A stretch of 64,000 bases of DNA from Parabacteroides johnsonii DSM 18315 (GTDB taxonomy: Bacteria > Bacteroidota > Bacteroidia > Bacteroidales > Tannerellaceae). Made by a program: the position numbers and the translations under genes. Below, in pieces: positions 8,470-15,944 of this stretch. The notes beneath the pieces were generated by a model. The model was not told the origin of the DNA, searched no databases, and worked only from the letters and a program-made list of their open reading frames with translations. The stretch spans positions 1,302,001-1,366,000 of the forward strand of contig NZ_CP102285.1 of the NCBI RefSeq assembly GCF_025151045.1, in the 5' to 3' direction. Position 1 is the stretch's first letter. Each line of letters starts with the position of its first letter.

Positions 8470-8555
8470 GATTTATGATTTATAATTTATGATTTATGTG
8501 TTGATACGCTTTATATCGCATAAATCATAAATTATAAATCATAAATCATAAATTA
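8470..8555. repeat. ATAAATC-type dispersed repeat
   Basis: GATTTATGATTTATAATTTA at 8470 onwards is mirrored by ATAAATC units at 8519-8555, with 40 unrelated bases between. It ends 17 bases before the GH43 gene start. Confidence 0.75.
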
Positions 8556-8571
8556 AATCAAGGAATCATAA

Positions 8572-9570
8572 ATGAAAAAAAGTATATATATGCTATTGTG
8601 TGCTGCCGCGTTAGTCTCGTGCGGGCAGCCGAAACAACAACAAGAGGCTGTTGCAGATGTTGCGACCAGTGGTAATCCGATATTCGAGGGTTGGTATGCC
8701 GATCCGGAAGGGATCATTTATGGTGACACCTACTGGGTTTTCCCGACTTGGAGCGATGCGTATGAGAAGCAGACGCATTTTGACTGCTTTTCGTCTAAGG
8801 ATTTGGTGAATTGGACGAAGCATTCCTCTGTACTCGATACCTCTGCCGTGAAATGGGCGAAGCGAGCTATGTGGGCGCCGTCTATCATCAATAAGGATGG
8901 CAAATATTATTTCTTCTTCGGAGCCAACGACGTGCACGAGGGCGAAGTGGGAGGAATTGGAGTTGCTGTCAGCGACCGCCCGGAAGGTCCGTATAAGGAC
9001 TTGTTAGGCAAACCGCTTATCAACGAGATTGTGAATGGGGCACAGCCGATCGACCAGTTTGTTTTCCGTGACGACGACGGTCGCTACTATATGTATTATG
9101 GTGGCTGGGGACATTGCAATGTCGTTCTCCTGAACGATGACTTCACCGGATTGGTGCCTTTTGAAGACGGGACGGTCTATAAGGAGGTGACACCGGATAA
9201 ATATGTGGAAGGTCCGTTTATGTTTAAGAAGAATGGCAAATACTATTTTATGTGGAGCGAAGGAGGCTGGACCGGTCCCGATTATTGTGTCGCATACGCG
9301 ATTGCCGATTCACCTTTCGGACCTTTCGAGCGTGTCGCCACGATTCTTGAGCAGGATTCGACGATAGCGAGGGGAGCCGGACATCATTCCGTCTTGCATG
9401 TCCCGAATACTGAAGATTATTATATCGTCTACCATCGTCGCCCGCTGAACGACAATACTCGCGACCACCGTGTGACTTGTATCGACCGGATGACTTTCGA
9501 TGAGAATGGATTTATAAATCCTGTTAAAATGACTTTCGAAGGTGTTCCCGCCCGTACAATAGATAAGTAA
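8572..9570 (+). CDS. Glycoside hydrolase family 43 lipoprotein
   Basis: A 332-residue surface or periplasmic lipoprotein: the signal peptide ends in a lipobox with Cys17 (AALVSCGQ). The five-bladed GH43 fold is evident from WYADPEG (catalytic base D44), QPIDQFVFRDDDGRYYMYYG (pKa-modulating D161) and VEGPFMFKK (catalytic acid E213), plus the late GHHSVL and YYIVYHRRP motifs. GH43 enzymes cleave arabinose-, xylose- or galactose-containing glycans; the exact linkage cannot be read here. No SusC/D pair is adjacent, so it is not in an obvious utilisation locus. A strong terminator follows. Confidence 0.9.
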   Translation: MKKSIYMLLCAAALVSCGQPKQQQEAVADVATSGNPIFEGWYADPEGIIYGDTYWVFPTWSDAYEKQTHFDCFSSKDLVNWTKHSSVLDTSAVKWAKRAMWAPSIINKDGKYYFFFGANDVHEGEVGGIGVAVSDRPEGPYKDLLGKPLINEIVNGAQPIDQFVFRDDDGRYYMYYGGWGHCNVVLLNDDFTGLVPFEDGTVYKEVTPDKYVEGPFMFKKNGKYYFMWSEGGWTGPDYCVAYAIADSPFGPFERVATILEQDSTIARGAGHHSVLHVPNTEDYYIVYHRRPLNDNTRDHRVTCIDRMTFDENGFINPVKMTFEGVPARTIDK

Positions 9571-9597
9571 GAAGAGTTAATCGCTAAAAGATATTAA

Positions 9598-9630
9598 AAC
9601 AGGAGTGTAGCTATTGCACTCCTGTTTTTT
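9598..9630 (+). terminator. Rho-independent terminator after the GH43 gene
   Basis: A perfect 10-bp stem (AACAGGAGTG / CACTCCTGTT, 9598-9607 and 9617-9626) with a 9-base loop is followed by a T run to 9631. It separates the GH43 gene from the TetR operon. Confidence 0.9.
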
Positions 9631-9635
9631 TATAC

Positions 9636-9655
9636 TACTTTTGACACATGTGTCA
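9636..9655 (+). promoter_or_regulatory. Promoter -7 box overlapped by a perfect palindromic operator
   Basis: TACTTTTG (9636-9643) is a perfect -7 box, and the 14-bp perfect palindrome TGACACATGTGTCA (9642-9655) overlaps its last bases and covers the expected transcription start. It lies 37 bp before the TetR start codon, the usual arrangement for an autorepressing TetR protein. Confidence 0.7.
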
Positions 9656-9691
9656 GACTTTAGTGAGAAAATATTTAATAACATTATAGCG

Positions 9692-10339
9692 ATGAGTACA
9701 GAAGAACTTCAGGACATGGAAAGCCGGGTTATCGAAGCGGCGAAACGGGTGTTTGTCAGGAAAGGGTATGAGGCGACCAAGATGGGAGATATCGCTCTTG
9801 AGGTTGGGATCAGCCGTACGGCCATGCACTATTATTTCCGGACGAAAGAGATGCTTTTCGATGCGATCTTCGGCCAGTTGATGGATGCGTTGTTGCCCAA
9901 TATCGGGGTGATTGTAAGTGAGCCGACCTCTTTTCTGGAAAAGATTCCGAAGATTGTGGAACAGTACACGGCGATGATTCAGGCCAATCCGCTGTTTCCG
10001 ATCTTTGTGGTGAATGAGTTTAACCGTGATCCGGAGCATTTATACAAGACGATCTTGAAAGATCCGGAGAAAGTCAAGCCGTTATTGCTCTTGCAAAAAC
10101 AGATGCGGGAAGAAATGGAACGGGGATTGCTGAAAAAGGTTCCGCTGGTCTATACAGCTTCCACGCTGTTGAGCCTGATCGTCTTTCCGATGTTGGCAAG
10201 GAATCCGCTCACGAGTGCTTTCTTTGAAGGCGATCCCCGGAAATTCGAGGATTTCTTACAGGAACGAGAGACTTTTATCACGGATGTCATGGTCCGGTTG
10301 CTGACGCCGGACGAGACACAAACCGTAAAAAATGAATAA
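9692..10339 (+). CDS. TetR-family transcriptional repressor
   Basis: A 215-residue regulator. Residues about 10-55 form the TetR helix-turn-helix: RVIEAAKRVFVRKGYEATKM, then IALEVGISRTAMHYYFRTKE. The C-terminal ligand domain is helical and unrelated to well-known members. I used ATG 9692 rather than an upstream frame extension that would translate the operator region. The gene's end overlaps the efflux operon's first gene region (RBS at 10341), so it is probably cotranscribed with TolC and controls it, through the palindrome at 9642-9655. Confidence 0.9.
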   Translation: MSTEELQDMESRVIEAAKRVFVRKGYEATKMGDIALEVGISRTAMHYYFRTKEMLFDAIFGQLMDALLPNIGVIVSEPTSFLEKIPKIVEQYTAMIQANPLFPIFVVNEFNRDPEHLYKTILKDPEKVKPLLLLQKQMREEMERGLLKKVPLVYTASTLLSLIVFPMLARNPLTSAFFEGDPRKFEDFLQERETFITDVMVRLLTPDETQTVKNE

Positions 10340-10352
10340 AAGGAGGATGCAT

Positions 10353-11672
10353 ATGAAACAGACATTCCTGCATGGCTGGAAACAGATCGCCCTGTTACTC
10401 GTTTTTCCCCTTATGGCGGAAGGAGCGGGAGCACAGGAGCGTATTACACTGGGCGAGTGCTACGAATGGGCGCATGCCAATTATCCGCAGATACGCCAGT
10501 ATGGGCTGATCGAACAGACTGAACGGTATAACCTCTCCAATGCCGCCAAAGGCTGGATGCCACAACTCTCGGTCAATGCGAAGGCGACGTACCAGAGCGA
10601 TGTGACGAAGCTGCCGTTCGATGCCGATAAGCTGTCGGCGATCATCCCCGGAATCGAGATCCCGACACTTAGCAAGGATCAGTATCAGGTCGTGGCCGAA
10701 GTGAATCAGACGATCTGGGACGGTGGTGTGATCCGTTCCACCCGTCAGTTGACAGAGGCACAGGCGACAGCTGACCGGGAACAGCTGAACAGCGACCTTT
10801 ATACCTTGAACGACCGGGTGAACCAGCTTTATTTCGGTTGTCTCTTGCAGGACGAGCTGATCCGCCAGAACGGTTTGCTACAGAAAGAGTTGCAGATCAA
10901 TATCGACCGTATCTCGGCCATGATGGAGAACGGTGTTGCCAATCAGTCCGACCGCGAAAGCATGGAAGTCGAATTGTTGAACGCCCGCCAGAAAGAGATC
11001 GAACTGAAGGCGGCCCGTTCGGCTTATGGCAAGATGCTGGCTGCCTTGATCGGTCGCCCGGATGCCGGAACGTTCGTGCTGGAAGTTCCTTCGCTGCCGG
11101 AGGCTCCTTCGTTGTCACCTGTGATCAACCGGCCGGAACTTCGTGCGTTGGATGCTAAAAGTGATCTGCTCGAACTGCAGAACAAGCAGTTGACTGCCGG
11201 CCTGATGCCTCGTATCGGTGCTTTCTTCCAGGGTGGTTACGGTCGGCCGGGGTTGAATATGCTGGAAGACAGTTTCAGTCCGTTCTATGTCGCCGGTGTC
11301 CGTCTGAGTTGGAATATGGGTAAATTGTATACCTTGAAGAACGATCGCCGGAAGATTGCCACGAACCGGCAGGCGGTGGAGATTGGGCGGGAGACATTCC
11401 TCTTTAACACCCGTCTCCAACTGATGCAGCAGAACACAGAGATCAAGAAAATGACTGATCTGATGAAAGCCGACGATGAGATCATCCGCCTCCGCTCCAG
11501 TATCAAGAAGGCGGCCGAGGTCAAATTGGCGAACGGCGTGATCTCCGTCACCGATCTTATCCGCGAGATCAACTCTGAAGATCTGGCCCGCCAGGCGGCA
11601 GCCGCACACCGGATACAACAGTTGCAATCTATCTATAATTATATGTATACGACAAATGAAGGATACAAATGA
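10353..11672 (+). CDS. TolC-family outer-membrane efflux channel
   Basis: A 439-residue outer-membrane protein with a signal peptide ending near AEGAGAQE, followed by ITLGECYEWAHANYPQIRQY, the typical N-terminus of the OEP/TolC family, and two long coiled-coil repeats. AGGAGG at 10341-10346 gives ideal spacing to ATG 10353, so the ATGs at 10332 and 10347 are less likely. It would form the exit duct for the inner-membrane ABC exporter encoded downstream. It directly follows the TetR gene. A 430-bp dispersed repeat separates it from the HlyD-type gene. Confidence 0.9.
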   Translation: MKQTFLHGWKQIALLLVFPLMAEGAGAQERITLGECYEWAHANYPQIRQYGLIEQTERYNLSNAAKGWMPQLSVNAKATYQSDVTKLPFDADKLSAIIPGIEIPTLSKDQYQVVAEVNQTIWDGGVIRSTRQLTEAQATADREQLNSDLYTLNDRVNQLYFGCLLQDELIRQNGLLQKELQINIDRISAMMENGVANQSDRESMEVELLNARQKEIELKAARSAYGKMLAALIGRPDAGTFVLEVPSLPEAPSLSPVINRPELRALDAKSDLLELQNKQLTAGLMPRIGAFFQGGYGRPGLNMLEDSFSPFYVAGVRLSWNMGKLYTLKNDRRKIATNRQAVEIGRETFLFNTRLQLMQQNTEIKKMTDLMKADDEIIRLRSSIKKAAEVKLANGVISVTDLIREINSEDLARQAAAAHRIQQLQSIYNYMYTTNEGYK

Positions 11673-11682
11673 TGATTTACCA

Positions 11683-12112
11683 GTTACTTTTCTCTTGAAA
11701 GAAAAGTAACCAAAAGTTCAAGGCTTAACCTGGCGAGCTACTCCGTTCCCTTCGTTCGCTGTCGCGTCTGAAACTCGCTTCGCTCAAACAGCAGACGCTC
11801 CGGGCGGTCACTGCGGTCACTGCGCTTAACGCTCACCAGCTTAGGCCGAAAATAGAGCCTGACGGCTCTTTGAGGATGGCCGATACCGCCTGTTATATTA
11901 GGTGTCGGCATCGGCCATCCCAAGAGAAAGCGCAGCTTTCTAAGAAAGGCCTAAGCGGGTGGGCGTCAAGCGGAGGGTAAAGGCGGAGCGTCCGGAGTCT
12001 GCGCTGTCTGAGCGAAGCGAGTTTCGCAGGCGACAGCGTAGCCTTTGCCCGGAGTAGCCCAGCTGGTTAAGCCTTGATCTTTTGGTTACTTTTGGATCAA
12101 GCCAAAAGTAAC
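11683..12112. repeat. Dispersed ~430-bp repeat element, copy 1
   Basis: The element is bounded by inverted ends built from GTTACTTTT...AAAAGTAACCAAAAG and TCAAGGCTTAA on the left, and TTAAGCCTTGATCTTTTGGT then CCAAAAGTAAC on the right. The interior shares long blocks with the copy at 59540-60043 (for example CTGTCGCGTCTGAAACTCGC and GGCGACAGCGTAG). It has no supported gene; short frames in it translate repeat sequence. It interrupts the spacing between tolC and the HlyD-type gene without breaking a reading frame. Confidence 0.85.
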
Positions 12113-12151
12113 AGATAAATCATTATTTTATGAAATTAAATACCAATCAAT

Positions 12152-13045
12152 ATGAAACCGATTCTTTTATTCAGTTTTGCTCTGGCTCTGCTGGCTTGCA
12201 GCGGCAATGAGAACGACTTTGATGCTACCGGAACATTTGAATCTACCGAAATAATCGTTTCTTCGGAGGCGAACGGAAAGATTATGGAACTGAACTTGCA
12301 GGAAGGTGACCGGCTCGAAGCCGGGGCCGTACTGGGCTATGTGGACAGTACGCAGCTTTATCTCCGGAAAAAGCAGCTCGAAGCAGGCCTCCGTAGTGTG
12401 GACATCCGGAAACCGGATATCCGCAAACAGATTGCTTCCCTCGAACAGCAGATTGCCGTCGCCCGGAGCGAACAGCAGCGTATGGAGAACCTGGTAAAAG
12501 CAAAAGCCGGCAACCAGAAACAGGTCGATGACATCGTCAACAACATCAAGGTGCTGCAAAAACAGCTGGATGCACAATATTCGACCTTGCATAAAACGAC
12601 AGGAGGGGCGGATGCCGAAGCGGAAAGTATCGTCTACCAGATCATGCAGCTGGATGACCAGTTGCAGAAAAGCCGCATCGTCAACCCGAAGTCTGGCACT
12701 GTCCTTATGAAATATGCCGAACCCGGTGAAGTCACGGCAGCCGGCAAGCCTCTTTATAAGATAGCCGACACCGATCTGTTGTATCTCCGTGCTTATCCTA
12801 CAGCCGAACAACTTACGAAATTGAAGATCGGCGGTGGGGTGCGTGTCTTTGTTGATTTCGGTGAAAAGGAACAAAGGGAATATCCCGGTACGCTCACCTG
12901 GATTTCCGAAAAGTCGGAATTTACCCCGAAAGGTATCCAGACCAAAGACGAACGCGCCAATCTTGTCTATGCTGTCAAGATCGCGGTCAAGAACGACGGT
13001 TACTTAAAAATTGGGCAGTATGGAGAAGTGAGGTTTAATGAATAA
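12152..13045 (+). CDS. HlyD-family membrane-fusion lipoprotein
   Basis: This 297-residue periplasmic adaptor connects the ABC permeases to TolC. It has a lipobox (ALLACSG, Cys16), two lipoyl half-motifs (NGKIMELNLQEGDRLEAGAV, about residues 41-60, and SGTVLMKYAEPGEVTAAGKP, about 187-206) and a helical hairpin between them rich in Gln/Lys (residues 70-160). This is the YbhG-type architecture. It follows the dispersed repeat and precedes the first ATPase. Substrate is unknown; the YbhG/F/S/R family exports drugs or cations. Confidence 0.9.
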   Translation: MKPILLFSFALALLACSGNENDFDATGTFESTEIIVSSEANGKIMELNLQEGDRLEAGAVLGYVDSTQLYLRKKQLEAGLRSVDIRKPDIRKQIASLEQQIAVARSEQQRMENLVKAKAGNQKQVDDIVNNIKVLQKQLDAQYSTLHKTTGGADAEAESIVYQIMQLDDQLQKSRIVNPKSGTVLMKYAEPGEVTAAGKPLYKIADTDLLYLRAYPTAEQLTKLKIGGGVRVFVDFGEKEQREYPGTLTWISEKSEFTPKGIQTKDERANLVYAVKIAVKNDGYLKIGQYGEVRFNE

Positions 13046-13100
13046 TGAATAATTAATAATGAAACTGGTTTATGCTTGTATTCTAATTATTAATTATCAA
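13040..13100. repeat. AATTATTAATTAT-type inverted repeat
   Basis: ATGAATAATTAATAATGAA just after the HlyD stop is mirrored by TTCTAATTATTAATTATC some 35 bp on. It is a third AT-rich hairpin repeat type, lying in an intra-operon gap. Confidence 0.55.
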
Positions 13101-13111
13101 ATGTTTTACTC

Positions 13112-14044
13112 ATGAAGGATATTGTTGTACAGGAAGTGAATAAGGCTTACGGCGAGGTACAGGCTTTGCAGGATATCTCGTTGCATATCGACGAAGGAGA
13201 GCTTTTCGGGCTGATCGGACCGGACGGGGCGGGTAAGACGTCGCTGTTCAGGATACTGACCACTCTGTTGCTGGCGGATAGCGGTACGGCGTCGGTCTGC
13301 GGACTGGATGTCGTACGCGATTATAAAGAGATCCGGTGGCGGGTAGGGTATATGCCGGGACGCTTCTCCCTTTATCAGGATCTGACGGTGGAAGAGAACC
13401 TGAACTTCTTTGCTACCGTGTTCAATACGACTGTCCGGGAAAACTATGACCTGATCCGTGACATATATGTCCAGATCGAACCCTTCAGGGAACGGAAAGC
13501 CGGGAAGCTCTCCGGCGGGATGAAGCAGAAGTTGGCGCTGAGCTGTGCACTGATCCATCGGCCCGACGTTCTTTTCTTAGACGAACCGACGACAGGTGTC
13601 GATCCCGTTTCGCGTGTGGAGTTTTGGGATATGCTGGACCGGTTGAAAAGGCAGGGGATTACGATCCTGGTTTCGACACCCTATATGGACGAGGCTTCCC
13701 GTTGCGACCGTATTGCCTTGATGCGTAACGGACGATGCTTGTCGGTCGATACGCCGGAAGGCATCCGTAGTACGTTCGATAACTATCTGTATGCGATCCG
13801 GTCGGCTTCGATGTATAAACTGTTGCTCGATCTCAGGACATACCCGGATGCGGATTCCTGTTTCTCTTTCGGGGATGCCCATCATTTCTCCATCTCGAGG
13901 GATGTGGTGGACAAGGAGGGGGAAATGTCCTTCCGTAACCGCTTGCGCACCTTTTTGGAAGCCCAAGGGCATACGGAAATCGGTATTGAGCGGATAAAAC
14001 CTGGTATTGAGGACTGTTTTATAGATAAAATATTTGCAAGATGA
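13112..14044 (+). CDS. ABC exporter ATPase 1 (degenerate H-switch)
   Basis: A 310-residue nucleotide-binding subunit with Walker A GPDGAGKTS, signature LSGGMKQKLALS (from residue 133) and Walker B VLFLDEPTTGVDP. The switch histidine expected after Walker B is replaced by Pro190 (VSTPYMDEASRC), so its own ATP site should be poor at hydrolysis. It corresponds to the N-terminal half of E. coli YbhF, which is one fused chain; here the halves are separate genes. Its stop overlaps the ATG of ATPase 2 (ATGA, 14041-14044), fitting equimolar heterodimer assembly. Confidence 0.9.
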   Translation: MKDIVVQEVNKAYGEVQALQDISLHIDEGELFGLIGPDGAGKTSLFRILTTLLLADSGTASVCGLDVVRDYKEIRWRVGYMPGRFSLYQDLTVEENLNFFATVFNTTVRENYDLIRDIYVQIEPFRERKAGKLSGGMKQKLALSCALIHRPDVLFLDEPTTGVDPVSRVEFWDMLDRLKRQGITILVSTPYMDEASRCDRIALMRNGRCLSVDTPEGIRSTFDNYLYAIRSASMYKLLLDLRTYPDADSCFSFGDAHHFSISRDVVDKEGEMSFRNRLRTFLEAQGHTEIGIERIKPGIEDCFIDKIFAR

Positions 14045-14769
14045 ATGTAATAGAAACAGATCAACTAACGAAATGCTTCGGTTCCTTTACCGCCGTCGAC
14101 CATATCAGTTTCACGGTAGGCGAGGGGGAGATTTTCGGTTTCTTGGGGGCGAACGGAGCTGGCAAGACGACAGCCATGCGTATGTTGTGCGGTCTTTCGA
14201 CACCGACCTCCGGGATGGGAAAAGTTGCCGGTTTCGATATTTATAAGGAAACGGAACAGATCAAACGGCATATCGGCTATATGAGCCAGAAGTTTTCTCT
14301 CTACAGCGACCTGAAGGTCTGGGAGAATATCCGTTTGTACGGCGGGATCTACGGCCTGTCGGAAAAGCAGTTGAAAGCGAAGACGGACGAACTGCTCCGG
14401 GCTCTTGACCTGGAGAACGAACGGAACACTCTGGTCGATGCCCTGCCGTTGGGCTGGAAACAGAAGCTGGCTTTCTCGGTCGCCATCATCCACGAACCCC
14501 GGATCGTTTTCCTGGATGAACCGACCGGAGGTGTCGATCCCGTCACCCGCCGCCAGTTCTGGGAACTGATCTACCAGGCTGCCGGGCGTGGTATTACAGT
14601 CTTTGTCACTACCCACTATATGGACGAGGCGGAGTATTGCAACCGTGTCTCCATCATGGTAGACGGTAAGATAGAGGCTTTGGATAGTCCTTCCGCCCTC
14701 AAATCGTCTTTCAAGGCTGGTAATATGAATGAGGTCTTCTATACGTTGGCGAGGGGAAGTTGGGTATGA
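14041..14769 (+). CDS. ABC exporter ATPase 2 (degenerate signature motif)
   Basis: A 242-residue nucleotide-binding subunit with Walker A GANGAGKTT, Q-loop YMSQKF, Walker B IVFLDEPTGGVDP and an intact switch His192 (VTTHYMDEAEYC). Its signature motif is LPLGWKQ (from residue 135) instead of LSGGxxQ. With ATPase 1 it would make a heterodimer with one good composite site (its own Walker A/B and His192 against the LSGG of ATPase 1) and one degenerate site. It corresponds to the C-terminal half of YbhF. Confidence 0.9.
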   Translation: MNVIETDQLTKCFGSFTAVDHISFTVGEGEIFGFLGANGAGKTTAMRMLCGLSTPTSGMGKVAGFDIYKETEQIKRHIGYMSQKFSLYSDLKVWENIRLYGGIYGLSEKQLKAKTDELLRALDLENERNTLVDALPLGWKQKLAFSVAIIHEPRIVFLDEPTGGVDPVTRRQFWELIYQAAGRGITVFVTTHYMDEAEYCNRVSIMVDGKIEALDSPSALKSSFKAGNMNEVFYTLARGSWV

Positions 14770-14804
14770 AAGAATTAAAAAATGAAAGAATTAAAGAATG
14801 AAAG

Positions 14805-15944
14805 ATGATGGAGAGTTGGGGAGCTTTTGTTAGAAAGGAATTTATCCACATCTTCCGTGACAAGCGGACGATGATGATCTTGCTGTTGATGCCTATTGTC
14901 CTGATCGTCCTTTTCGGCTATGCCATCACGACGGAGGTCAAGCGTGTGCCTATCGCAATCCTGGATCAGAGCCGGGACGAGGTGACGCAGAAGATGATTT
15001 CCCATTTTGCCGCCAGCGAGTATTTCGAACTCTATAAGATGATCGATAGCGAAGAAGAAGGCCAGGTCCTTTTCCGCCAGGGAAAAATCAGGATGGCTTT
15101 AATAGTGGAAAGTGGAAAGGTGAAAGGTGAAAGTGAAATCCAGTTATTAGTCGACGCGACCGATCCGAACGAAGCGACGCAGCTATCTGCATATGCTACG
15201 CAGATAGCAGTTGAAAGTGGAAAGTTGAAAGTTGAAAGTGAAAATGCAAATAGCGACGCGAAGCAACTTTCACCTTTCACCTTTCACCTTTCAACTGGCA
15301 AAGGAATTGTGCCAACAATTTCTTTGCTCTACAACCCCCAAATGAAAGGCGCGTACAACTTCGTGCCCGGTGTCATGGGACTGATTCTGATTCTGATCTG
15401 TGCCATGATGACCTCCGTCGGGATTGTGAAGGAGAAAGAGATCGGGACGATGGAAGTGCTTCTTGTCTCTCCGATGAAACCGGTCTATATCATTCTGGCC
15501 AAAGCGACTCCCTATTTGTTGCTGAGCTTGGTGAATATCGCTACTATTCTGGCTTTGTCGTATTTCCTGCTGGATGTGCCGATTAATGGCAGCCTGTCCC
15601 TGTTGGTGTGCGTATCTGTCCTCTACGCTTTGGTAGCGTTGTGCCTGGGACTGCTGATCTCGACGATAGCCGACACCCAGCAGGCCGCCATGCTGATCAG
15701 TGCTGTTGTCCTGATGCTCCCTATCATATTGCTGAGCGGGATGATGTTCCCGATCGAGAATATGCCGGTGATCCTGCAAGTCATTTCCAATATCGTACCG
15801 GCCAAATGGTATATCATCGCCGTGAAAGATATCATGATAAAGGGTCTGGGCTTCGGTTCCGTCCTGCAGGAAGTAGGCGTATTGGTCCTGATGGCAGTCG
15901 TGCTGATAGGACTAAGTGTGAAACGTTTTAAAATACGATTATAA
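14805..15944 (+). CDS. ABC-2 type permease 1 (YbhS/YbhR-like) with repeat-derived insert
   Basis: A 379-residue inner-membrane subunit: one N-terminal helix (MMILLLMPIVLIVLFGYAIT), a large periplasmic domain to about residue 180, then five helices with MTSVGIVKEKEIGTMEVLLV and PMKP, typical ABC-2 permease motifs. Residues about 101-112 and 136-166 are encoded by GAAAGTTGAAAG-type hairpin repeat (15106-15140 and 15210-15297), the same repeat that is intergenic at 17038 and 54537, kept in frame. Its stop overlaps the next gene by one base. It pairs with permease 2. Confidence 0.9.
   Translation: MMESWGAFVRKEFIHIFRDKRTMMILLLMPIVLIVLFGYAITTEVKRVPIAILDQSRDEVTQKMISHFAASEYFELYKMIDSEEEGQVLFRQGKIRMALIVESGKVKGESEIQLLVDATDPNEATQLSAYATQIAVESGKLKVESENANSDAKQLSPFTFHLSTGKGIVPTISLLYNPQMKGAYNFVPGVMGLILILICAMMTSVGIVKEKEIGTMEVLLVSPMKPVYIILAKATPYLLLSLVNIATILALSYFLLDVPINGSLSLLVCVSVLYALVALCLGLLISTIADTQQAAMLISAVVLMLPIILLSGMMFPIENMPVILQVISNIVPAKWYIIAVKDIMIKGLGFGSVLQEVGVLVLMAVVLIGLSVKRFKIRL
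15106..15297. repeat. GAAAGTTGAAAG hairpin repeat inside a permease gene
   Basis: Direct GAAAGTTGAAAGT-like units at 15106-15140 and 15210-15240 are mirrored by CTTTCACCTTTCACCTTTCA at 15271-15297. The stem-loop matches the intergenic copy at 17038-17109, including the GCGACGCGAAGCAAC-like loop region, but here it is translated in frame. Confidence 0.8.

Noticed and set aside
11738-11923. Short frame ending with RPERLLFERSEFQTRQRTKG, and a like frame at 59595-59849
   Set aside because: Both are translations of the dispersed 430/504-bp repeat; the same peptide in both copies reflects repeat identity, not a gene.
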